DNA of 64,000 nucleotides from Anaerostipes sp. MSJ-23 (GTDB taxonomy: Bacteria > Bacillota > Clostridia > Lachnospirales > Lachnospiraceae). The position numbers and the translations under genes were made by a program. The stretch covers positions 62,001 through 126,000 of the forward strand of contig NZ_JAHLPY010000003.1 of assembly GCF_018918155.1 (NCBI RefSeq). The letters run 5' to 3'. The notes beneath the pieces are model-generated. The model was not told the origin of the DNA and searched no databases. It saw nothing but the letters and a program-made list of their open reading frames with translations. Position 1 is the stretch's first letter. Each line of letters opens with the position of its first letter. This document shows positions 56,987 through 64,000 of this stretch, in pieces.

Positions 56987-58468
56987 TTATAATGTAACGC
57001 CTTGTTTAAAGATCGCCATATCATGGAATCCAGCTTCCTCAGATTTTGATTTCTTACCAGAAGCGATATCAATCACGAAATCAAATAAGTCTTTGGAAAG
57101 TTCTGCAGGAGTTCCATCTTCAACAAGAACGCCACAGTTAAAGTCGATCCAGTTCGATTTCTTATTTGCAAGAGCAGAATTGGAAGAAATCTTAACAGTT
57201 GGAACAGGAGAAGCAAAAGGAGTTCCTCTTCCAGTTGTAAATAAGACAATGTGAGCACCAGATGCTGCAAGAGCAGTGGATGCGACAAGGTCATTTCCAG
57301 GAGCACTTAAAAGGTTTAATCCATGGACTTTCACAGGTTCTCCGTAAGAGAGAACACCTTTGACTGGTGCGCTTCCGGATTTCTGTGTACATCCAAGAGA
57401 TTTATCTTCTAATGTAGAAATACCACCTTTTTTATTTCCAGGAGATGGATTTTCATAAATTGTCTGATTGTGACTTTTGAAATAATTTTTAAAGTCATTT
57501 ACAAGATTTACTGTCTCATCAAACAGTTCTTCTGTTTCACAACGGTTCATAAGCAATGTTTCAGCACCAAACATTTCAGGTACTTCGGTAAGAATCGTTG
57601 TTCCGCCTTTTGAGATCAGAAGATCGGAAAAACACCCAACCGTAGGATTTGCAGTGATTCCGGATAATCCATCACTTCCACCGCATTTCATACCAATGAT
57701 TAACTCGCTGGCAGGAATCAGTTCACGTTTGTACTGACAGACTTGATCAGCAAGCTCTTTGATGATCTCCAGTGCATCTGCAATCTCATCTTCAGATTCC
57801 TGCGCAACAAGAAAACGGACTCTCTGTTCATCGTAATCACCGATATGTTTTTTTAATTCGTCAATGTTACTGTTTTCGCAGCCAAGTCCAAGAACGAGGA
57901 CACCACCAGCATTTGGGTGATTGACAAGATCAGCAAGAATCTGTCTTGTATTTTCCTGATCATCTCCCATTTGGGAACAACCGTATGGATGAGGAAAAGC
58001 AACGATATCATCAATTGTTCCTGTCTTATATTTTTGAGCTTGTCGTTCAATGGCTGTTGCAACATTGTTAACACAACCAACGGTTGGAATGATCCAAATT
58101 TCATTTCTGACACCGACTTTTCCATTTGGTCTGCGGTATCCGTTAAAACAGACTGTATCTGATTGTTCAACAGGTGTTGGAATTTTATGATAAGAATAAG
58201 TAAGTAAATCACCAAGACTTGTTTTCAAATTATGTGTATGGATCCATGATCCGGTTAGAATATTTTCTTTGGCAATTCCAATCTGAGATCCGTATTTTAT
58301 AACAGGAGCATTTTTAGTAATATTAGTTAAAGCAAATTTATGTCCCTGTGGAATATCTTCTATTAATACAATTTCCTGATTATCGACGGTGATCGTAGTA
58401 CCTTTCTTTAATGAAGTTAAAGCAACGGCAACATTATCATCAGAATGAATCTTCAGGTAAGTTTTCAT
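56987..58468 (-). CDS. uxaA: Altronate dehydratase
   Basis: A 493-residue iron-dependent dehydratase converting D-altronate to 2-keto-3-deoxygluconate. The small N-terminal SAF domain (1-90) is followed by the catalytic domain: PHPYGCSQMGDD, LGCENSN, MKCGGSDGLSGITANP, TEVPEMFGAE and TTGRGTPFASP. RBS GGAGG precedes ATG 58468. First gene of the minus-strand hexuronate operon, whose start of transcription carries the TGTAAGAGCTTACA operator. Confidence 0.96.
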   Translation of the reverse strand: MKTYLKIHSDDNVAVALTSLKKGTTITVDNQEIVLIEDIPQGHKFALTNITKNAPVIKYGSQIGIAKENILTGSWIHTHNLKTSLGDLLTYSYHKIPTPVEQSDTVCFNGYRRPNGKVGVRNEIWIIPTVGCVNNVATAIERQAQKYKTGTIDDIVAFPHPYGCSQMGDDQENTRQILADLVNHPNAGGVLVLGLGCENSNIDELKKHIGDYDEQRVRFLVAQESEDEIADALEIIKELADQVCQYKRELIPASELIIGMKCGGSDGLSGITANPTVGCFSDLLISKGGTTILTEVPEMFGAETLLMNRCETEELFDETVNLVNDFKNYFKSHNQTIYENPSPGNKKGGISTLEDKSLGCTQKSGSAPVKGVLSYGEPVKVHGLNLLSAPGNDLVASTALAASGAHIVLFTTGRGTPFASPVPTVKISSNSALANKKSNWIDFNCGVLVEDGTPAELSKDLFDFVIDIASGKKSKSEEAGFHDMAIFKQGVTL

Positions 58469-58563
58469 AAAATTGTGTTCCTCCTTTTTATAGATGGAAG
58501 GGTATCGGTATAGGTTTTCATGTGTTTCAATAGCTCAAAGGCAATACCCTTCCTGAAATATGA

Positions 58564-58581
58564 AATGTAAGAGCTTACATT
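58564..58581. promoter_or_regulatory. Hexuronate operator 1 (uxaA side)
   Basis: AATGTAAGAGCTTACATT: half-sites TGTAAG/CTTACA with a 2-bp centre, at the predicted start of the minus-strand transcript. Identical 14-bp core to operator 2. LacI-family operators have this form, usually with a central CG; here it is AG. Confidence 0.85.
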
Positions 58582-58582
58582 C

Positions 58583-58611
58583 AAGCTACGCCTATTCGAG
58601 AAAAAAGTCAA
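58583..58611 (-). promoter_or_regulatory. Promoter of uxaA-uxaB-kdgA-kdgK
   Basis: On the minus strand TTGACT (58606-58611), 17 bp, TAGCTT (58583-58588). The operator begins 2 bp beyond the -10, so bound repressor would block initiation. Confidence 0.65.
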
Positions 58612-58707
58612 TAGAAAATATTCATGTATGCAAAATGCAACAATGTTTTGTGAAAAATAACCAAAAATATTAAAAAAATATTAGATAAAAACACAATTAA
58701 AAACAGA

Positions 58708-58736
58708 TTGCCTTAAATGCTTAGTAAGGGTATAAT
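58708..58736 (+). promoter_or_regulatory. Promoter of dctPQM-uxaC
   Basis: TTGCCT, 17 bp, TATAAT. Operator 2 starts 11 bp downstream of the -10, over the predicted +1 to +20 region. Confidence 0.78.
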
Positions 58737-58747
58737 GAAAATATAAA

Positions 58748-58761
58748 TGTAAGAGCTTACA
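58748..58761. promoter_or_regulatory. Hexuronate operator 2 (TRAP transporter side)
   Basis: TGTAAGAGCTTACA, identical to the core of operator 1. The 166 bp between the two operators hold both promoters and no gene. Confidence 0.85.
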
Positions 58762-58799
58762 CAAAGCATGAAACATTCAAGAAAAGAAAGGAAAGCATT

Positions 58800-59849
58800 A
58801 TGAAACATGTAAAAAGGATCATTGCTGTGATGTTAAGCGTATGTATGTTAATCGGATGCGTAGGATGCGGTTCTTCTAATACAAATAAAGGAGAAGAAAG
58901 CCATTCAACGAAAAAGCGGATTATTCGTATTGCACATTCACAGGCAGAAACACATCCGGAACATATTGGACTTTTGAAATTTAAGAAATATGTAGAAGAG
59001 AAGCTGGGAGATAAATATGAAGTTCAGATTTTCCCGAACGAACTTTTAGGATCTCAGACAAAAGCGATCGAGCTTACACAGACAGGTGCGATCGACTTCG
59101 TATTAGTAGGAACACCAAACCTTGAAAACTTTGCAAAAGTATATGAGATCTTCAGTATGCCATATTTGTTTACTTCAGAAGAAGCTTATCATGCAGCGAT
59201 GAATGATAATGCTTATATGAAGAAGATCTACGAATCTACAGATGAAACAGGATTAAGGGTAGTGACATGGTATAACGTAGGAACAAGAAACTTCTATGCG
59301 AAGAAACCGATTAAAACTCCGGATGATCTAAAGGGACTCAAGATTCGTGTTCAGCAGAGTCCGGCAAGTGTTAACATGGCCAATGCATTTGGAGCTGCAG
59401 CTTCTCCTATGAGTTTCGGTGAAGTTTATACAGCAATCCAGCAGGGTGTGATTGACGGAGCAGAAAATAACGAACTGGCACTGACAAGTAACAAACATGG
59501 TGAAGTAGCAAAATATTTCTCCTATAACAAACATCAGATGGTACCAGACGTTCTCGTTGCCAACTTAAAATTCTTAGATGGTTTAAGTGCGGATGAGAAG
59601 AAAGTATTTGAAGATGCAGCAAAACTTTCTACACAGGTAGAAGAAAAAGAATGGAACAAGCAGGTGAAGGAAGCAAAAGACTATGCACAGAAAGAAATGG
59701 GTGTAAAATTCATCAATGTTGATGTGCAGGCATTTAGAAACAAAGTACTTGGAGTACAGAAACAGATGTTAAAAGATAATCCAAACATCCGTGATTCTTA
59801 CAAACACTTCCAGACATTCAACAAAAAATATGAGAAGGAGGCCAAATAG
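58800..59849 (+). CDS. dctP: TRAP transporter substrate-binding lipoprotein (DctP-type)
   Basis: A 349-residue extracytoplasmic binding protein. A lipobox LIGC with Cys20 anchors it to the membrane. The DctP fold is marked by IRIAHSQAETHPEH, the conserved Arg in LKGLKIRVQQSP, and GEVYTAIQQGVIDGAENNEL (in part), the last forming the carboxylate-binding site of sugar-acid TRAP proteins. RBS AAAGGAAAG. With DctQ and DctM it would import galacturonate or glucuronate with Na+. Confidence 0.94.
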   Translation: MKHVKRIIAVMLSVCMLIGCVGCGSSNTNKGEESHSTKKRIIRIAHSQAETHPEHIGLLKFKKYVEEKLGDKYEVQIFPNELLGSQTKAIELTQTGAIDFVLVGTPNLENFAKVYEIFSMPYLFTSEEAYHAAMNDNAYMKKIYESTDETGLRVVTWYNVGTRNFYAKKPIKTPDDLKGLKIRVQQSPASVNMANAFGAAASPMSFGEVYTAIQQGVIDGAENNELALTSNKHGEVAKYFSYNKHQMVPDVLVANLKFLDGLSADEKKVFEDAAKLSTQVEEKEWNKQVKEAKDYAQKEMGVKFINVDVQAFRNKVLGVQKQMLKDNPNIRDSYKHFQTFNKKYEKEAK

Positions 59850-59851
59850 AC

Positions 59852-60349
59852 ATGGAATTTTTACAAATAATCCGAAAAGGACTCGATAAGGTCCTTTGTG
59901 CAGCATGTATTTTCTTATTTGGATTAATGGTTGTCATTGGTACTTATCAGATCGTAACAAGATTTATTTTTAACAGTCCAAGTACTGTATCTGAAGAATT
60001 ATTAACTTACAGCTTTGCATGGATGTCTTTACTGTCTGCTGCATATATCTTTGGAAAAAGAGATCACATGAGAATGGGATTTTTAGCAGATAAAGTGACA
60101 GGATCTGCAAAGAAAGTCTTAGAGATTGCGATTGAATTATTAGTTGTAGCTTTCGCAGGAATCGCCATGGTCTATGGTGGAATCAACATCATGGGTCTTA
60201 CAATGACACAGACAACAGCATCTCTTCCAGTAACTATGGGAGTGATCTATACGGTACTTCCATTATCAGGATTATTTATTGTAATTTATGGAATCTTAAA
60301 TATCATCGATCTTGCCCAAGGTAAAGGTCTTGACCATCAGGAAAACTAG
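59852..60349 (+). CDS. dctQ: TRAP transporter small membrane subunit (DctQ-type)
   Basis: A 165-residue protein with four predicted membrane helices and the DctQ hallmarks VIGTYQIVTRFIFNSPSTVS (in part), EELLTYSFAWMSLLSAAYIF (in part) and GKRDHMRMGFL. It begins 2 bp after dctP and precedes dctM by 14 bp. Confidence 0.93.
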   Translation: MEFLQIIRKGLDKVLCAACIFLFGLMVVIGTYQIVTRFIFNSPSTVSEELLTYSFAWMSLLSAAYIFGKRDHMRMGFLADKVTGSAKKVLEIAIELLVVAFAGIAMVYGGINIMGLTMTQTTASLPVTMGVIYTVLPLSGLFIVIYGILNIIDLAQGKGLDHQEN

Positions 60350-60363
60350 AGAGGAGAAAAAAT

Positions 60364-61668
60364 ATGAGTATCGCAATGATTTCAGGACTGATCATTTTAG
60401 TCCTGCTGGTAATTATGTTAGTTGCCGGAGTACCGATCGCAATCGCACTTGGAATTTCATCCGTATGCGCGATCCTTCCGGTTATGGATTTAAATGTAGC
60501 AGTATTAACAGGTGCCCAAAGAATATTCTCTGGTATTTCCGTATTTAGTTTGTTAGCTATCCCATTCTATATCCTTGCAGGAAATATCATGAACAAAGGT
60601 GGTATCGCCGTACGTCTTATCAATCTTGCAAAACTGATTACAGGACGTACACCAGGAGCTTTAGCCCATACAAATGTTATCGCAAATATGTTATTTGGTA
60701 GTATCTCAGGTTCAGGAACAGCCGCTGCATCAGCTATGGGTTCCATCATCGGACCAATCGAAAAAGATGAAGGATATGATCCAAGCTTTTCCGCAGCAGT
60801 TAATGTAGCAACAGCTCCAACAGGACTGTTGATTCCACCAAGTAACGTAATGATCACATTCTCTTTAGTCAGTGGAGGAACATCCGTAGCAGCCTTATTC
60901 ATGGCAGGTTACATCCCAGGAATCTTATGGGGACTTGCATGCATGACAGTTATCTACTTCATTGCAAAAAAACATGGATACCGTGCAAAAACAAAATTTG
61001 CAGCAAAAGAAGCTGGAAGCATTATTTTTCAGGCACTACCTTGCTTACTGATGATTGTAATCGTAATTGGTGGAACAATTGCAGGTGTATTTACAGCAAC
61101 AGAAGGAGCTGTGGTTGCAGTTGTATATAGCTTGATACTTTCTTTGATCTATGGGTCAATTAAATTAAAAGATATTCCAAAATTATTAAAAGACAGTGCA
61201 GAAATGACAGGAATTATTATTTTTCTGATCGGTGTATCAAGTATCATGTCATGGGTTATGGCATTTACTAATATCCCAACATTAGTATCTTCTGCATTAT
61301 TATCCATCAGTAACAGCAAATATGTCATCTTCTTCTTGATTAACATTATTTTACTTGTTGTAGGAACATTTATGGATATGACCCCAGCCTGTCTGATCTT
61401 TACACCAATTTTCCTTCCAATCTGCTCAGCACTTGGAATGAGCACGATCCATTTCGGTATTATGATGATTTTTAACCTATGTATCGGAACGATCACACCC
61501 CCAGTTGGAACAACCCTGTTCGTAGGTGTAAAAGTCGGAGGAGTGAGACTCGAAGATGTGATCAAACAGCTGCTTCCATTCTTTGCGGTGATCATTGCAG
61601 TATTAATGTTGGTTACATATATTCCAAGCTTAAGCTTATGGCTTCCAAGTTTGATGGGATATGTATAA
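60364..61668 (+). CDS. dctM: TRAP transporter large membrane subunit (DctM-type)
   Basis: A 434-residue carrier with about 12 helices. Conserved blocks are GVPIAIALGISS, SLLAIPFYILAGNIMNKGGI (in part), GSISGSGTAAASAMGSI, LLIPPSNVMI and TPPVGTTLFVG, all characteristic of DctM. RBS GAGAGGAG. uxaC follows 70 bp later in the same transcript. Confidence 0.94.
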   Translation: MSIAMISGLIILVLLVIMLVAGVPIAIALGISSVCAILPVMDLNVAVLTGAQRIFSGISVFSLLAIPFYILAGNIMNKGGIAVRLINLAKLITGRTPGALAHTNVIANMLFGSISGSGTAAASAMGSIIGPIEKDEGYDPSFSAAVNVATAPTGLLIPPSNVMITFSLVSGGTSVAALFMAGYIPGILWGLACMTVIYFIAKKHGYRAKTKFAAKEAGSIIFQALPCLLMIVIVIGGTIAGVFTATEGAVVAVVYSLILSLIYGSIKLKDIPKLLKDSAEMTGIIIFLIGVSSIMSWVMAFTNIPTLVSSALLSISNSKYVIFFLINIILLVVGTFMDMTPACLIFTPIFLPICSALGMSTIHFGIMMIFNLCIGTITPPVGTTLFVGVKVGGVRLEDVIKQLLPFFAVIIAVLMLVTYIPSLSLWLPSLMGYV

Positions 61669-61738
61669 AATTTAAAAATGTTATAAAAAATTATAGATGT
61701 GCTTTTCATGGCACACTTACATAGAAAAGGAGTTAAAA

Positions 61739-63145
61739 ATGAAAGAATTTATGGATAAAGAGTTTCTTTTAGAAACATCAATTGCACAGGAACTGTTCCA
61801 TGAGTATGCAGAACAGATGCCGATTGTAGATTATCATTGCCATATCAATCCACAGGAAATTGCAGAAGATCGTAAGTTTGAGAATATCACACAGGTATGG
61901 CTTGGAGGAGATCATTATAAATGGAGACAGATGCGTTCTAATGGCGTAGATGAGTATTATATTACTGGAGATGCATCCGATCGTGAAAAATTTCAGAAAT
62001 GGGCAGAAACATTGGAAATGGCAATCGGAAATCCACTGTATCATTGGAGCCATTTAGAACTGCAGAGATATTTTGGATATCATGGAGTGTTAAATGGAGA
62101 TACAGCAGAGGAAGTATGGAATCTATGCAATGAAAAATTAAAAGAAGACAGCATGTCTGTAAGAAACTTGATTCGTCAGTCTAATGTAAAACTGATCTGT
62201 ACAACAGATGATCCAGTGGATGACTTAAAATGGCATGAAGTGTTAGCAGCAGATGATACATTCGAAGTACAGGTATTACCAGCATGGAGACCTGACAAGG
62301 CAATGAACCTTGAAAAACCAGAATATGCAGATTATATCGCACAGCTTTCTAAAGTAAGCGGTGTAGAGATCAAGACATTTGAAGACTTAAAAGAAGCATT
62401 AAATATCCGTCTTGATTACTTTGCAGACCACGGATGCAGTGTTTCAGACCATGCGTTAGAATATGTGATGTATGCACCTGCAATAGCAGAAGAGATCGAA
62501 GCGATCTTTGCAAAACGTTTAAATAAAGAAGACATTACAAAAGAAGAAGAATTAAAATTCAAGACAGCATTTATGCAGTTTGTAGCAAAACAGTATCATA
62601 AGAGAGACTGGGTTATGCAGATTCATTACGGATGCAGAAGAGATAATAACACACCATATTACAAACGCCTTGGACCAGATACAGGATATGACTGCATTGA
62701 CAATTATGCGCCAAGTGCACAGACAGCAGCATTTTTAGATTCTATCAATGCGACAGAAGAATTACCAAAAACGATTCTTTATTCTTTAAATCCAAATGAT
62801 AATGAAGCAATTGGTACCATTCTTGGATGCTTCCAAGACTCATCTGTAGCAGGAAAAATTCAGCAGGGAAGTGCATGGTGGTTTAATGATCATAAGACAG
62901 GAATGATCGCTCAGATGACATCTCTTGCGAATCTTGGATTATTAGGAAACTTTATTGGAATGTTAACAGATTCTAGAAGTTTCTTGTCTTACACAAGACA
63001 TGAATATTTCCGTCGTATTTTATGTAATCTGATTGGTGGATGGGTTGAAAACGGAGAATATCCTGACGATAGAAAAGCATTAAAGAAGATTATTGAAGGA
63101 ATTTCTTATAATAATGCGGTAAAATATTTTAGATTTGATGTATAA
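61739..63145 (+). CDS. uxaC: Glucuronate/galacturonate isomerase
   Basis: A 468-residue enzyme isomerising D-galacturonate to D-tagaturonate and D-glucuronate to D-fructuronate. The metal-site VDYHCHINPQEIAEDR, CTTDDPVDDLKWH and the C-terminal LTDSRSFLSYTRHEYFRRIL (in part) are intact. ATG 61739 follows AAAAGGAG; an in-frame upstream start at 61697 lacks an RBS. It lies after dctM, so import and first step are co-expressed. No fructuronate reductase or mannonate dehydratase is in the window. Confidence 0.96.
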   Translation: MKEFMDKEFLLETSIAQELFHEYAEQMPIVDYHCHINPQEIAEDRKFENITQVWLGGDHYKWRQMRSNGVDEYYITGDASDREKFQKWAETLEMAIGNPLYHWSHLELQRYFGYHGVLNGDTAEEVWNLCNEKLKEDSMSVRNLIRQSNVKLICTTDDPVDDLKWHEVLAADDTFEVQVLPAWRPDKAMNLEKPEYADYIAQLSKVSGVEIKTFEDLKEALNIRLDYFADHGCSVSDHALEYVMYAPAIAEEIEAIFAKRLNKEDITKEEELKFKTAFMQFVAKQYHKRDWVMQIHYGCRRDNNTPYYKRLGPDTGYDCIDNYAPSAQTAAFLDSINATEELPKTILYSLNPNDNEAIGTILGCFQDSSVAGKIQQGSAWWFNDHKTGMIAQMTSLANLGLLGNFIGMLTDSRSFLSYTRHEYFRRILCNLIGGWVENGEYPDDRKALKKIIEGISYNNAVKYFRFDV

Positions 63146-63162
63146 GAAAAGGAAAAAATAAA

Positions 63163-63591
63163 ATGAAAGATGAAAATTGCGCATATTGCGTAGAGGGTCA
63201 GCTTGTAAATATTTTTGGAATTAAAATTGGAGAATTAGAAAGTTCTAAAGTTTATTTGTTTCGTGAGCAAAGTCATCCGGGAAGGGTCATTGTGGCACAT
63301 AAAAAACATGTTAGTGAGATTGTAGATCTTACGAAAGAAGAACGTGCATTATATATGGAAGATATTGCGAAAGTTGCAAAGGCAATGCATAAATTATTTC
63401 ATCCCGATAAAGTAAATTATGGGGCTTATGGGGATACTGGTTCCCATCTTCACTTTCATATTGTTCCAAAATATAAGGACGGATATGAATGGGGAGGCGT
63501 TTTTGCCATGAATCCGGAAGATATTACTTTGAAAGATGATGCTTATGATAAAATGATACAAATGTATCAAAAAGAGTTATCCATTCATTAA
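63163..63591 (+). CDS. HIT family nucleotide-binding protein
   Basis: A 142-residue histidine-triad protein. His95, His97 and His99 lie in HLHFHIVP; the N-terminal CAYC pair may bind zinc. HIT proteins hydrolyse or transfer nucleotidyl groups from AMP-lysine-type or dinucleotide substrates. It sits 17 bp after uxaC without a terminator, so it is probably transcribed with the hexuronate genes although no pathway role is known. RBS AAGAAAAGGAA is weak. Confidence 0.9.
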   Translation: MKDENCAYCVEGQLVNIFGIKIGELESSKVYLFREQSHPGRVIVAHKKHVSEIVDLTKEERALYMEDIAKVAKAMHKLFHPDKVNYGAYGDTGSHLHFHIVPKYKDGYEWGGVFAMNPEDITLKDDAYDKMIQMYQKELSIH

Positions 63592-63638
63592 AATAAAAAA
63601 AATGATACCTGTATTTGTTTTCACGTTACTGTTTTGTA

Positions 63639-63647
63639 TGTTATACT
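63639..63647 (+). promoter_or_regulatory. Extended -10 promoter of the LacI-family regulator
   Basis: TG-T-TATACT; the corresponding -35 (TTTCAC at 63619-63624) is poor. No copy of the TGTAAGAGCTTACA operator is present, so self-repression is not indicated. Confidence 0.55.
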
Positions 63648-63681
63648 TAAAAAGATTATAAAATGAAATGAGGGAACGGCT

Positions 63682-64000
63682 ATAAATATTTATGATATTG
63701 CCAAACTGTCAGGAGTCTCGATTGCCACAGTATCACGTGTAATGAATGGAAGCCCTAAAGTAAGTGAAAAGACAAAACAGAAAGTTCTTGCAGTTATGGA
63801 AGAAAAAAGTTATACACCAAATATATTTGCAAGGGGGTTGGGACTTGATTCGATGAAGACAGTCGGAATTATGTGCCCGGATATTGCAGATGATTATATG
63901 GCAAAAGCGGTATCTTACTTAGAAAAACGTTTGCATAAATATGGATACGGATGTATTCTTGGCTGTAGTGGTTTTTCGCAAGAAGAAAGAGAAAATTATA
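63682..64000 (+). CDS. LacI-family transcriptional regulator (partial, runs off window), non-canonical start
   Basis: The open frame continues to the window end. It begins N-I-Y-D-I-A-K-L-S-G-V-S-I-A-T-V-S-R-V-M-N-G, the LacI helix-turn-helix, then TVGIMCPDIADDYMAKAVSY (sugar-binding domain). An in-frame stop at 63664-63666 limits the start. GAGGGA (63670-63675) points to codon 63682-63684, but this is ATA, not ATG, GTG or TTG. Either translation begins at ATA, or the start codon has been lost (ATG to ATA). The next in-frame ATG lies inside the recognition helix and would destroy DNA binding. Probable regulator of the two TGTAAGAGCTTACA operators. Confidence 0.8.
   Translation, partial: MNIYDIAKLSGVSIATVSRVMNGSPKVSEKTKQKVLAVMEEKSYTPNIFARGLGLDSMKTVGIMCPDIADDYMAKAVSYLEKRLHKYGYGCILGCSGFSQEERENY

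Overview
The window reads as chromosomal DNA of an AT-rich anaerobic gut Clostridium relative, most likely a Lachnospiraceae member. The basis is strong AGGAGG ribosome-binding sites, an rplKA / rplJL / rpoBC / rpsL-rpsG-fusA-tuf backbone of Firmicutes type, a TTG-started fusA, a short anaerobe-type ThiC, a CBS-domain pyrophosphatase, and hexuronate and xyloglucan-type sugar genes. Genus cannot be fixed from the sequence alone.

Layout. 1-5260: glycoside end of a sugar locus (a broken GH31 alpha-xylosidase, a GH3 beta-glucosidase, an MsmX-type ABC ATPase). 5350-8565: nadA-nadB-nadC operon. 8633-9124: small YcxB-like membrane protein. 9150-14100: a two-component system divergent from a malic enzyme and a 2-hydroxycarboxylate transporter, the architecture of a malate-fermentation locus. 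14137-14473: two 122-bp structured repeats. 14483-17510: NSS symporter and thiC with a TPP riboswitch and visible attenuator. 17639-25450: patatin; an unknown gene, VanRS-like two-component genes and a pyrophosphatase in one coupled run; CoA-type Nudix hydrolase; queF; a secreted lysine-rich protein. 25461-25790: two near-identical promoter/short-transcript units. 25840-30540: rpmG-secE-nusG-rplK-rplA, rplJ-rplL with an L10 leader, then an inserted D-2-hydroxyacid dehydrogenase. 30700-38370: rpoB-rpoC. 38441-39181: a gene-free kilobase with a perfect consensus promoter, extensive base-pairing and a terminator, which I interpret as a large non-coding RNA. 39328-43916: rpsL-rpsG-fusA-tuf. 44058-53660: FGGY sugar kinase, frameshifted CHASE-GGDEF gene, aminotransferase, LemA and DUF2207 proteins, MFS exporter, rhodanese-ThiF fusion. 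53753-64000: hexuronate regulon.

How it fits together. The hexuronate block is a complete galacturonate-branch route: TRAP transporter (import), UxaC (isomerase), UxaB (reductase), UxaA (dehydratase), KdgK (kinase) and KDPG aldolase, in two divergent operons that each carry the same 14-bp operator at the start of transcription. A LacI-type regulator follows at the window edge. The malate block would import and decarboxylate malate under its own sensor.

Unusual points. Four accessory genes carry coding lesions (stop and 1-bp deletion in GH31, A9 frameshift in CHASE-GGDEF, ATA in place of a start codon in the LacI regulator), while the core genes are intact. The most novel signals are non-coding: the rpoC-rpsL RNA with its terminator/promoter overlap, the duplicated short-transcript units at 25.5 kb, and the paired repeats at 14.1-14.5 kb.
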